Below are positions 1 to 6,072 of a DNA stretch of 8,374 nt, in pieces. Below the pieces are notes generated by a model. The model saw only the letters and a list, made by a program, of their open reading frames with translations. It was not told the DNA's origin and did no database searches. Every line of letters starts with the position of its first letter. Positions within the stretch are counted from its first letter, which is position 1. Both the position numbers and the translations under genes were made by a program. This DNA comes from Bacillota bacterium (lineage in GTDB: Bacteria > Bacillota > Clostridia > Acetivibrionales > DSM-2933). The stretch is taken from positions 1 to 8,374 of the forward strand of contig JAUZPS010000182.1 of the NCBI GenBank assembly GCA_030705945.1. The letters run 5' to 3'.

Positions 1-38
1 TGAAGGGAGCATTTTTATGAGCAATTGATGCTTTAAGG

Positions 39-144
39 TATATAAAAAGCACTATTAATCTTACATTTGCCTATCGCAAAATAACGAACGCTTTAACGTT
101 ATTTTGCGATAGGCAAATGTAAAAGATTAATTGCTTTTTATCTA
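39..144. repeat. Hairpin repeat, copy 1 (perfect inner palindrome)
   Basis: This is a 106-bp inverted repeat. The inner arms 61-86 and 97-122 are perfect 26-bp reverse complements around a 10-nt loop (87-96). Outside them are two unpaired A's on the right, a 7-bp paired block (54-60 with 125-131), a 2-nt bulge (52-53), and an outer stem (42-51 with 132-141). The same element recurs at 2149-2245 and 5948-6054 in the same orientation. It begins 4 bp beyond the pgsA stop codon, and on either strand its outer arm ends in GCTTTTTAT, so it could end transcription in both directions. No transposase and no clear target duplication is visible. Element ends are approximate. Structure is seen directly; function is inferred. 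Confidence 0.9.
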
Positions 145-148
145 GCAA

Positions 149-766
149 TCATTTTCCATAATCAAGAATCTTTGAGTTTTTCGCTATATAATCGTATCCT
201 GAATATACTGTAACTAGAACCGCTATAAACATGAATACTCTGTCAAATGGAAAATCCGTAAAAATAGAAAGCGGGAAATTATCTAGTAAAGATAAAACAA
301 TAGCAACCATGGTTGTTGCAGTCTTTATTTTTCCCCAGTTACTTGCCGCTATAACTATACCTTCGCCTGCAGCGATTAATCTTAAACCTGTAACAATAAA
401 TTCTCTGCCTATAATAAACATTGCGGCCCATCCGCTTAGCCTGTCATTTTGAAGCAGCACAAGAAGAGCGGCGGTTACTAGGAGTTTATCAGCAATAGGA
501 TCTAAGAACTTACCCATCCTTGTAACCTGCTTTGTCTTCCTTGCAATGTAACCATCAACTCCATCAGTCAATGAAGCAACTATGAATATTCCTGCTGCTA
601 TATATTTCCCTGTGTGTAAAATAAAATCATTCAAATGAGTCAATTCTAAGTGAATAAATTTTAAATACTGACTATTCACTATCCAATCAGGTATAGGAAG
701 TATAAATATCATAAACACTGGCACAAGCAATATTCTCGATAATGTTAACTTATTCGGCAAATTCAT
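149..766 (-). CDS. pgsA: CDP-diacylglycerol-glycerol-3-phosphate 3-phosphatidyltransferase
   Basis: This enzyme transfers a phosphatidyl group from CDP-diacylglycerol to glycerol-3-phosphate, making phosphatidylglycerophosphate, the precursor of phosphatidylglycerol and cardiolipin, in the cytoplasmic membrane. The 205-residue product carries the full CDP-alcohol phosphatidyltransferase motif DxxDGxxARx8Gx3Dx3D at residues 68-93 (D68, D71, G72, A75, R76, G85, D89, D93). Hydrophobic membrane segments surround it, starting near residues 12-26. The opening MNLPNKLTLSRI is typical of PgsA. The ATG at 764-766 is chosen over the in-frame TTG at 770-772 because the AGGAG at 776-780 is 9 nt from the ATG but only 3 nt from the TTG. 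The gene overlaps the end of rimO by 17 bp, so the two are probably translationally coupled. The loop after the first helix (about residues 27-53) makes it slightly longer than usual. Confidence 0.95.
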   Translation of the reverse strand: MNLPNKLTLSRILLVPVFMIFILPIPDWIVNSQYLKFIHLELTHLNDFILHTGKYIAAGIFIVASLTDGVDGYIARKTKQVTRMGKFLDPIADKLLVTAALLVLLQNDRLSGWAAMFIIGREFIVTGLRLIAAGEGIVIAASNWGKIKTATTMVAIVLSLLDNFPLSIFTDFPFDRVFMFIAVLVTVYSGYDYIAKNSKILDYGK

Positions 767-2093
767 GAACAACAGCTCCTATTAAATCATAATTATCAAT
801 ATTCATAATCTTTACATTAACAAACGCGCCAATATTTAGGGGCTCTTCACTTGTAAAATAAATAAGACTATCAATATCAGGCGCTTCCGCATAGGCGCGC
901 CCCATATAGAAAATACCATCCTCCGCGACGCCCTCCACTAAAGTAATGTAAGTTTTATCAAGTCTGTTTTTGTTATTAGCGTCAATTATTTCTCTTTGCA
1001 GCTTAATCATTTCATCAAATCTTTTTTCTTTAATCTTTTTCGGTATCTGATTTTTATATCTCGCCGCTTTAGTATTCTCTTCTCTAGAATAAGTAAAAAC
1101 TCCCAACCTGTCAACCTTATATTCATTAAAAAAATTATAAAGTTCTATAAAATCTTCTTCGGTTTCACCTGGAAAACCTACTATAACAGATGTTCTAAGT
1201 ATTATTCCCGGAATTTTTGTCCTTAAAGTTTTAATGAGATCTTTATACTGCAAAGAAGCGCCCCTTCTACCCATAGCCTTTAAAATTTTATCGCTCGCAT
1301 GCTGGAAAGGAATATCTAGGTACTTAACAATTTTTCTATTGTTTGCTATTTCTGTTATCAATTCATTATCTATCTCTTCTGGGTAGCAATATAATAACCT
1401 GATCCACTCTATACCGTTTATTTTGCTAAGCTCCTTCAAAAGCCAAGGCAGCATTTTCTTTTTGTAAATATCAAGACCATACCGGGTTGTATCCTGAGCA
1501 ACCAGTATTATCTCCTTAACTCCGCTTTTTGCAAGCCTTTCAGTCTCTATAATTATATCTTCATAGCTCCTGCTTCTGAAGCGTCCGCGAAGACTTGGGA
1601 TTATGCAGTATGAACAGCAATTGTCGCAGCCTTCCGCAATTTTGACATATGCATAACCATTATGCGTTGAAACAACCCTTTCGCTGTTTAAGTAATCAGT
1701 CTCGTTCAACTTGCCATACAATACCTGTTTTTCGCCGCTATTATACGCTTTTTCAATTACTTTGCAAATTTCATTGTAATTGCCTGTTCCAAGACATGCG
1801 TCTACCTCAGGTATTTCATTTATAATATCAGATTTATACCTTTCCGCAAGACAACCTGTCACTATAAGAAGTTCGCATTTGTCCTTTTTGCATTCTGACA
1901 TTTCAATTATTGTATTAATTGACTCCTGTTTTGCGGATTCTATAAACCCGCATGTGTTTACAATAATAATCTGCGCTTCTTCCTTTTCATTGATGATTTC
2001 ATAATCCTCGCTTTTTAATAGTCCCAACATTATTTCGCTATCAACAAGGTTTTTAGGACAACCAAGCGATACCATTCCTATTTTCTTTTTCAT
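750..2093 (-). CDS. rimO: Ribosomal protein S12 (Asp) methylthiotransferase RimO
   Basis: This radical-SAM enzyme adds a methylthio group to the conserved aspartate of ribosomal protein S12, in the cytoplasm. The 447-residue product has the family layout. The N-terminal UPF0004 domain has its three cluster-binding cysteines at C12 (GCPKN), C48 (NTCGF) and C81 (GCLAERY). The radical-SAM core has CxxxCxxC at C156, C160 and C163, followed by IIPSLRGRFRSR. A C-terminal TRAM domain covers roughly residues 375-447. The opening MVSLGCPKNLVDSE points to RimO rather than its tRNA-modifying paralogue MiaB. One oddity is an extra cysteine, C159, inside the radical-SAM motif. An AAGGGG ribosome site at 2101-2106 lies 7 nt before the ATG. 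The gene runs into pgsA with overlap; the rimO-pgsA order is common in Clostridia. Confidence 0.95.
   Translation of the reverse strand: MKKKIGMVSLGCPKNLVDSEIMLGLLKSEDYEIINEKEEAQIIIVNTCGFIESAKQESINTIIEMSECKKDKCELLIVTGCLAERYKSDIINEIPEVDACLGTGNYNEICKVIEKAYNSGEKQVLYGKLNETDYLNSERVVSTHNGYAYVKIAEGCDNCCSYCIIPSLRGRFRSRSYEDIIIETERLAKSGVKEIILVAQDTTRYGLDIYKKKMLPWLLKELSKINGIEWIRLLYCYPEEIDNELITEIANNRKIVKYLDIPFQHASDKILKAMGRRGASLQYKDLIKTLRTKIPGIILRTSVIVGFPGETEEDFIELYNFFNEYKVDRLGVFTYSREENTKAARYKNQIPKKIKEKRFDEMIKLQREIIDANNKNRLDKTYITLVEGVAEDGIFYMGRAYAEAPDIDSLIYFTSEEPLNIGAFVNVKIMNIDNYDLIGAVVHEFAE
776..780 (-). promoter_or_regulatory. Ribosome binding site deciding the pgsA start
   Basis: AGGAG on the minus strand lies inside the 3' end of rimO. 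It is 9 nt upstream of the ATG at 764-766 and only 3 nt from the TTG at 770-772, which favours the ATG and the 205-residue form of PgsA. Confidence 0.8.
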
Positions 2094-2148
2094 TTGTTAT
2101 CCCCTTATTTAAAAATACAGCAAAATTGCCAACTCTTCTGCCTCTACG

Positions 2149-2245
2149 TTAAAATCATTATTAATCTTACATTTAGCAGAGTAAAATAACGAACTCTTTA
2201 ACGGTATTTTGCGATAGATAAATGTAAAAAATTAATTGATTTTAA
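2149..2245. repeat. Hairpin repeat, copy 2 (diverged)
   Basis: This is the most diverged of the three copies, about 97 bp, lying 13 bp beyond the stop of the coiled-coil gene and upstream of rimO. It keeps the outer stem (2149-2157 with 2237-2245), the 2-nt bulge, the ATTAAT pairing, a 9-bp stem, an internal loop and an AT-rich 11-position inner stem capped by a 10-nt loop. Compared with copies 1 and 3, the last pair of the 9-bp stem has changed from G-C to A-T, and a pair in the outer stem from G-C to T-A, with both partners changed each time. The inner stem has one G-T wobble and one A-G mismatch. It could act as a terminator or processing site between the upstream operon and rimO-pgsA. Confidence 0.85.
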
Positions 2246-2258
2246 TATGAGTTTATAT

Positions 2259-2501
2259 TTAAATATCCGATGGAAGCATTTTATTTGCTTCAGTTATCAT
2301 TATCTCAATATCATTTTTTAGTCTTTCAATTTCAGCTTCAAGTTCATCTGGTTTAACTCCTAATTCTTCAAGCTCCTTTAATACATCCTGCTTTTGCTTA
2401 TTAAGCTGCTCCATTCTCGCTTCAGCCCTAATCCGCTTATTTTTGGCGCTATCAAGTTTTTCTTTTAATTCGCTTATAGTTTTATTATAATCAACAGTCA
2501 T
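2259..2501 (-). CDS. Small coiled-coil protein, third gene of the nuclease-like operon
   Basis: This is an 80-residue, highly charged protein with hydrophobic residues spaced as in a coiled coil. Two helical stretches (about residues 5-47 and 52-74) are separated by a GVKPD turn near residues 48-52, suggesting a helical hairpin. No catalytic motif, cysteine pair, signal peptide or membrane helix is seen. I do not recognise a named family with certainty. The start is the ATG at 2499-2501, because a GGGAGGT at 2508-2514 sits 6 nt upstream; an ATG five codons further up (2514-2516) has no ribosome site and overlaps that sequence. The gene follows the Rad50-like ATPase after 103 bp, so it may be a partner of that protein, which ends abruptly. 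This partner role is inferred from position and coiled-coil character only. Confidence 0.8.
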   Translation of the reverse strand: MTVDYNKTISELKEKLDSAKNKRIRAEARMEQLNKQKQDVLKELEELGVKPDELEAEIERLKNDIEIMITEANKMLPSDI

Positions 2502-2507
2502 AACAGT

Positions 2508-2514
2508 ACCTCCC
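2508..2514 (-). promoter_or_regulatory. Ribosome binding site deciding the start of the coiled-coil gene
   Basis: GGGAGGT on the minus strand, 6 nt before the ATG at 2499-2501, is a near-ideal ribosome site. It excludes the longer reading starting at 2516, whose own start codon shares a base with this site. Confidence 0.85.
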
Positions 2515-2532
2515 ATAGAAAAACGCGTCTTC

Positions 2533-2583
2533 CGCTTATCGATTACGAAATGTAAAGTTTATATCAGTTGGCTCTGATAAGCG
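2533..2583. promoter_or_regulatory. Nested alternative hairpins in the 103-bp gap before the coiled-coil gene
   Basis: CGCTTATC at 2533-2540 is the exact reverse complement of GATAAGCG at 2576-2583. Within the same gap, TATCAG (2562-2567) pairs with CTGATA (2574-2579) over a 6-nt loop. The two pairings share bases 2576-2579, so only one can form at a time. In the transcript they lie just upstream of the ribosome site of the coiled-coil gene. This could be an attenuator or an RNA processing site, but no strong U-tract terminator is formed, and AT-rich DNA gives such pairings by chance. Confidence 0.35.
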
Positions 2584-2604
2584 TTTAATATATTATTTTA
2601 GTTT

Positions 2605-4047
2605 TTATCTATACCCGTTTATAATTTCATTTATCATGTCAACTTCAATATTACTGCCACATACGGGACATTTTCCAGCGTTCTTCAGAGCTTTATACAA
2701 ATCTTTCAATAAAGTCTGAATTTCCAGTTCATTGTTCTTTATATAAACTTCACCGTCTTGAAGCTTTTTTTGCGTATCGGCCAGCTTATCCTTTAAAATC
2801 TGAATACCTGCCAGCAAATCAACCTTTTTCTGTATTGTATTATGTGTAATCGAAATTCTATCCACGTTCTCAACATCTTTTAACTCAGCTCTTAATTTAT
2901 CCTGATCCTTATTAATTCTAGATAGTTCATTACCAACAGAACTTAAATTATTCAACCTTATTAATGTTAAATTTATATCATTTAACTTTTCTTCAGAGGC
3001 TTTTACATTTTTTGAAGCGTTAATTTGTGTGAATGCCTCATTAATTGATTGATTAATTTTTACAAGAGCTTTGTTCAGCGCGTTAATTTTTTCAAATAAA
3101 TTTTTATGAATCAACACAGAGTTCAATAATTCAGAACACTTGTCAAGCCTAGTTGTATTTATTAAAATTTTTGACGCGTCTTCACTTTCAATATTTATTT
3201 CTTTAAAGGTTTTATCAAGTTTTATAAGTTTATTGAGTTTTTCATGCAGAATTTCAATATTTCTTAAATTTAATTCATATTCATTTAATTTGTCCAGCTT
3301 ATTTAATATAACATTTTGGGTAGAATAATCAATATCTATGGACAAAATATTTTTTAAATATCCATCAAGCCTTTTTTTATAAAATATAGTTTCATCACAT
3401 TTCTTTATAATGTTACTTGATTTTTGCAATTTGCTCCCGACGTCTTTTAAAAATTCATATTCTTTGAGCTTGGCATCAACTTCTGAAAGCTCGCTTTTTA
3501 CCCTTTCATTAAGTTGGCTCTCTCTTCTTAGGTCCACATTGCAGTCTTTAATAGTCCTGTCTATGATATGTAAACCAATCAGCCTCCCGATTGCTTTTGC
3601 CCTTACGGAACCTGTTTCAGATAGTAAAAATGGTCCTTCTAGTTGTTCAGCGATATTTAAGCTTGAACTCAAAGAAGTGTCAAGAAACGCCTTAGTAATC
3701 CCATGAGCATTAATAACCTCCTGAGGTATTTCATTGCCAAAGCCTTCAAAGGTTATAAAGTCCTGGTCGCCAACCTTTACCAAATATCTGTTTTTGCTAT
3801 GTGAACGCTCTCTTACAATCGTATTGCCATTATCAATTTCTATTGTTACCCTCGCCATTTGGGCCCCGTGCCTGATAAAGTCAGTTCCGCGAGGATCATT
3901 AAATAAAACCCATTTTAACGCCCTTATTATTGCGGACTTACCATTATCAGACGGTCCTGTAATTATATTAAGTCCCTTATCAAAATCTATTATTGTGTTT
4001 TCGTGAGATTGAAAATTCTCTATAATTATTTTTGTAATTATTGTCAT
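2605..4047 (-). CDS. Rad50/SbcC-like ATPase, N-terminal half type, ending at a CPVC hook
   Basis: This is a 480-residue P-loop ATPase of the SMC/Rad50/SbcC group. The N-lobe is clear: the strand-loop IIIENFQSHENT (residues 8-18), Walker A GPSDNGKS at 31-38, then ALKWVLFNDPRGTDFIRHG. From about residue 165 to 455 it is rich in charged residues with heptad-like spacing, as in a coiled coil. It ends with CPVC (C460, C463), 17 residues before the stop. In full Rad50/SbcC a CxxC zinc hook sits mid-protein and is followed by a second coiled coil and a C-lobe with signature motif, Walker B and D-loop; all of that is absent here and no following reading frame supplies it. The start has a GAGGAA site at 4053-4058 inside the end of the preceding gene, 2 bp away, implying translational coupling to the Mre11-like nuclease. 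A DNA-end processing or repair role is inferred. Confidence 0.88.
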   Translation of the reverse strand: MTIITKIIIENFQSHENTIIDFDKGLNIITGPSDNGKSAIIRALKWVLFNDPRGTDFIRHGAQMARVTIEIDNGNTIVRERSHSKNRYLVKVGDQDFITFEGFGNEIPQEVINAHGITKAFLDTSLSSSLNIAEQLEGPFLLSETGSVRAKAIGRLIGLHIIDRTIKDCNVDLRRESQLNERVKSELSEVDAKLKEYEFLKDVGSKLQKSSNIIKKCDETIFYKKRLDGYLKNILSIDIDYSTQNVILNKLDKLNEYELNLRNIEILHEKLNKLIKLDKTFKEINIESEDASKILINTTRLDKCSELLNSVLIHKNLFEKINALNKALVKINQSINEAFTQINASKNVKASEEKLNDINLTLIRLNNLSSVGNELSRINKDQDKLRAELKDVENVDRISITHNTIQKKVDLLAGIQILKDKLADTQKKLQDGEVYIKNNELEIQTLLKDLYKALKNAGKCPVCGSNIEVDMINEIINGYR

Positions 4048-4049
4048 AT

Positions 4050-5039
4050 CTATTCCTCTTCACCATTAGCCAGCTCTTCCCTAGCTAATGCTATACGCCT
4101 TATGGTTTCATCTTTTACTTCCCGGCTAATGTTCTGGTCAGCGGATATTTCATCGATAATTTTATTCAGATCAGTCTTTTCAAATCTGCCTGTCTCGGAG
4201 AGTTCCTGATAAAATTTATAAAGTTTTACATTTCGGTCCTGAGCATATTCCAACTGTTTTCTGTCTAGAATCTCTTCACCGGGAGACGCGCATTTTAACT
4301 CTCTTTCATAAATCTTGATATTATTTTCTATATCAATTATTACAACCTTCGGCGTTCTATTTATTTCACCAATAGCGTTTGTTATCCTAACAAGGCTTCC
4401 TGGATTTACGAAATATTTCCCAGACCTCTCAACAATCCCAAACCCTCCATGATAATGCCCTGCAAGAGTAATATCTGCTTCAGTTTCTAAGATGCTATCT
4501 ATCAGAGTATAAGGAATACCTTCAAAGAATGGCTTTTTTAACAACATTCCATGAACCATATTGATTAAATATGTCACGTCTGTCCGTTTTTTAACTACGT
4601 AATATTCCTTGAACATTTCCCTGTCATCTATGTCAAATCGATATGGCTTACCTGTAAGTTGAACTTTAACGTCCTTTTTCTGTAGAACAATTTCATCTTT
4701 GTAGTTTAAAAGTTTAAGTATTCCTACACCTTCAAGCAGGCCCAACATTGTCCTTCCAACAGTCTCAGGATTATGCCCATATATATCATGATTTCCTGCA
4801 ATTGTAAAAACAGGTCTTTTATAACCCTGTATGATTGACGCAAACTCCTTCACTATTGAGGGAGCAATATCAGGACGATCAAACCAATCCCCGCCGTGCA
4901 GAACATAGTCTATATCAAGTTCTTCGCATATGTCTTTTATCTCAATAAACTTTTTTCTTAATGCTTCATAAAAATTATCAGTTCTGTTCTTAGGTGTTGT
5001 TCCTTTGATATGGGTATCAGTAAAAAAAATTAATCTCAT
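4050..5039 (-). CDS. SbcD/Mre11-like metallophosphoesterase (probable nuclease)
   Basis: This 329-residue calcineurin-like metallophosphoesterase has all motifs of the fold for a two-metal site: DTH (D8, H10), GGDWFDR (D51), GNHD (N83, H84, D85), a lone His (H163 in MVHGM) and GHYHGG (H195, H197). After the NPGSLVR strand (212-218) comes a C-terminal extension (about 230-329), charged and mostly helical in character, that could bind the ATPase partner. With the Rad50-like gene 2 bp downstream, the pairing resembles SbcD-SbcC / Mre11-Rad50, so a DNA exo- or endonuclease is the best guess; the phosphoesterase fold alone does not prove this. It is shorter than typical SbcD (about 400 residues). 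The ribosome site is weak: AGGAAAG lies 11 nt before the ATG. It is the first gene of the operon, read from the promoter at 5125-5133. Confidence 0.88.
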   Translation of the reverse strand: MRLIFFTDTHIKGTTPKNRTDNFYEALRKKFIEIKDICEELDIDYVLHGGDWFDRPDIAPSIVKEFASIIQGYKRPVFTIAGNHDIYGHNPETVGRTMLGLLEGVGILKLLNYKDEIVLQKKDVKVQLTGKPYRFDIDDREMFKEYYVVKKRTDVTYLINMVHGMLLKKPFFEGIPYTLIDSILETEADITLAGHYHGGFGIVERSGKYFVNPGSLVRITNAIGEINRTPKVVIIDIENNIKIYERELKCASPGEEILDRKQLEYAQDRNVKLYKFYQELSETGRFEKTDLNKIIDEISADQNISREVKDETIRRIALAREELANGEEE

Positions 5040-5124
5040 AAAACAACTCGCTTTCCTGATTTATAAGCTTAACATGCGTTAAATATATATAAGATTAATA
5101 AAACTTTAAATTTAGAACAATCAT

Positions 5125-5133
5125 ATTATACCA
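5125..5133 (-). promoter_or_regulatory. Extended -10 promoter for the metallophosphoesterase operon
   Basis: On the minus strand the sequence TGG TATAAT (TGn plus a perfect -10) lies about 86 bp upstream of the ATG at 5039. A good -35 at 17 bp is not seen, as is usual for extended -10 promoters; TTACTA lies at 19 bp. Transcription would start near 5118, giving a leader of about 80 nt. Confidence 0.6.
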
Positions 5134-5241
5134 TGTTTTATTATTTTTTTAGTAAAAAAACATAGTATATAAAAAAACAATCTTTGCTTTAATCTTAAAA
5201 ATATGATAAAAGTATATTATGAAGTTTTTTAAATAATAAAT

Positions 5242-5270
5242 TTGAAACCACAGTAAAACGTCGCATTAAT
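5242..5270 (+). promoter_or_regulatory. Possible promoter for the membrane-protein gene
   Basis: TTGAAA and ATTAAT are spaced by 17 bp, about 75 bp before the start codon at 5344. The -35 is close to consensus, the -10 matches poorly, and the region is AT-rich, so a chance match is possible. Confidence 0.25.
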
Positions 5271-5343
5271 ATTGCAATAATACTTGCTAAAGTCCCTTTT
5301 CTATTGGAATAAGGACAATAACTACAATGAATAAGGAGTTGTT

Positions 5344-5718
5344 ATGAATATGGATTTATCAGCAATCTTAAGCAGCATTCATGATATTTTATGGACAATA
5401 CCAATATATGCTCCAATAATTTCTTTTTCAATTATCCTTCTTACTTATCTTTTAAACAAAGATAGACTATGGACAGTACCAAAGCTTGCTTTTCTTTTTG
5501 CAATTATTATAACAATATATGATATTGTTGCCAAAACTCCCGGAGATAATGTACTCGTACAATTCCAGAATTATATCAACGAAACTAAATATAATTATAA
5601 TTTCCTTCATGTATACATACCAATTTTTCTTTATTGTATTCTGATAGCTTTTATATTCAGTTACGCAGAAAAAATAAGAAATAAAATTTCAGTAAAATCA
5701 AGCAATCTTCCAAAATAA
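5344..5718 (+). CDS. Small membrane protein of unknown function
   Basis: This is a 124-residue protein that I do not recognise. Three hydrophobic helices are visible, at about residues 19-38, 45-63 and 88-107. The linker 64-87 is polar, and the tail (109-124) is basic (KIRNKISVKSSNLPK), which by the positive-inside rule would place the C-terminus in the cytoplasm. No signal peptidase site, no catalytic motif and a single cysteine (C98) are seen. The ATG at 5344 has an AAGGAG at 5333-5338 with 5-nt spacing, which supports a real, translated gene. It is the only confident rightward gene, stands alone between a divergent operon and a convergent enzyme gene, and shares no obvious function with either. 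Composition (Ile, Leu, Tyr, Phe rich) is normal for an AT-rich genome. Confidence 0.75.
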   Translation: MNMDLSAILSSIHDILWTIPIYAPIISFSIILLTYLLNKDRLWTVPKLAFLFAIIITIYDIVAKTPGDNVLVQFQNYINETKYNYNFLHVYIPIFLYCILIAFIFSYAEKIRNKISVKSSNLPK

Positions 5719-5947
5719 GGAACTTCTGCTAAAGTTGTAAAAGTGGGTGTGTTAATACTGTGGGAAAGATGAGTTAGGGCGTTTTAAAAAATTCTTCGTT
5801 CAAGTTTTTATGATGAAAACACATTATATCAGGTTTTCTAAACAAGCAGTTGATGAGTTTTTTGATACTTACTTAAATAACTATAAGAAAATGGACTTGC
5901 AGTTTGCAAGTCCATTTTTTGTTGAAACTAATTTTACATACGGTTAT
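5719..5947. other. Intergenic stretch with terminator, no supported gene
   Basis: Between the membrane-protein gene and hairpin repeat copy 3 the only firm feature is the terminator at 5888-5920. An open frame on the plus strand (5756-5968, first ATG at 5810, 52 codons from there) would read MMKTHYIRFSKQAVDEFF and onward. It has no ribosome site, runs through the terminator hairpin and ends inside the repeat. It may be the remains of a decayed gene, but I cannot identify a family. Confidence 0.5.
5888..5920 (+). terminator. Intrinsic terminator downstream of the membrane-protein gene
   Basis: ATGGACTTGCA (5891-5901) pairs perfectly with TGCAAGTCCAT (5905-5915) over a 3-nt loop and is followed by a run of six T's (5915-5920). 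The preceding AAA (5888-5890) extends the stem and gives a short U-run on the other strand, so weak bidirectional use is possible. It lies about 170 bp after the stop codon at 5718, so the transcript carries a long 3' tail. Confidence 0.88.
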
Positions 5948-6054
5948 CTATATAAAAAGCACTATTAATCTTACATTTGACGGAGCAAAATAACGAACGC
6001 TTTAACGTTATTTTGCGATAGGCAAATGTAAAAGATTAATTGCTTTTTATATAG
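5948..6054. repeat. Hairpin repeat, copy 3
   Basis: This 107-bp element is nearly identical to copy 1 (39-144). The ends are a perfect 13-bp inverted repeat, CTATATAAAAAGC (5948-5960) and its complement (6042-6054). The only real internal difference from copy 1 is in the left arm at 5980-5984, where ACGGA replaces the six bases that pair perfectly in copy 1, leaving a 5x6 internal loop between a 9-bp and an 11-bp stem. It sits 18 bp beyond the stop codon of the dockerin enzyme gene and reads in the same orientation as the other copies. Both strands end the outer arm with GCTTTTTAT, compatible with a terminator for the leftward enzyme gene. Confidence 0.9.
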
Positions 6055-6072
6055 CATCAGTTTTAATTAAAA

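Larger units (their letters stand above)
5040..5343. other. Divergent intergenic region
   Basis: This 304-bp, very AT-rich stretch separates the leftward operon from the rightward membrane-protein gene and should hold promoters for both. The leftward one is the extended -10 at 5125-5133. For the rightward gene the best candidate is TTGAAA (5242-5247), 17 bp, then ATTAAT (5265-5270), which is only a fair match. Apart from poly-A/T runs around 5143-5171, no operator, riboswitch, small ORF with a ribosome site, or copy of the hairpin repeat is apparent. Confidence 0.6.

Noticed and set aside
1..38. Possible start of a plus-strand gene (AGGGAG followed by ATG at 17-19)
   Set aside because: The frame meets a TGA stop after three codons.
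2541..2560. Possible remnant of a fourth repeat copy (AAATGTAAAG near 2548)
   Set aside because: Only about ten AT-rich bases match and no arm or loop of the element surrounds them.
231..4209. Several plus-strand ORFs of 62-98 codons opposite pgsA, rimO, the ATPase and the phosphoesterase
   Set aside because: They lie antisense within well-supported genes, have no ribosome sites and give Ser/Leu/Ile-rich translations typical of reverse-strand shadows.
5810..5968. 52-codon plus-strand ORF starting MMKTHYIRFSKQAVDEFF, slightly toxin-like (ParE/RelE style opening)
   Set aside because: It has no ribosome site, reads through a strong terminator hairpin and ends inside the repeat. The resemblance covers only about a dozen residues.
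39..6054. CRISPR array
   Set aside because: The three repeats are about 100 bp, lie kilobases apart between genes and have no regular spacers; no cas gene is present.
5948..6054. Classical MITE with target-site duplication
   Set aside because: The 13-bp terminal inverted repeat fits, but the flanks show no clear duplication at any copy and no related transposase is in the window. It is kept as an unclassified hairpin repeat.
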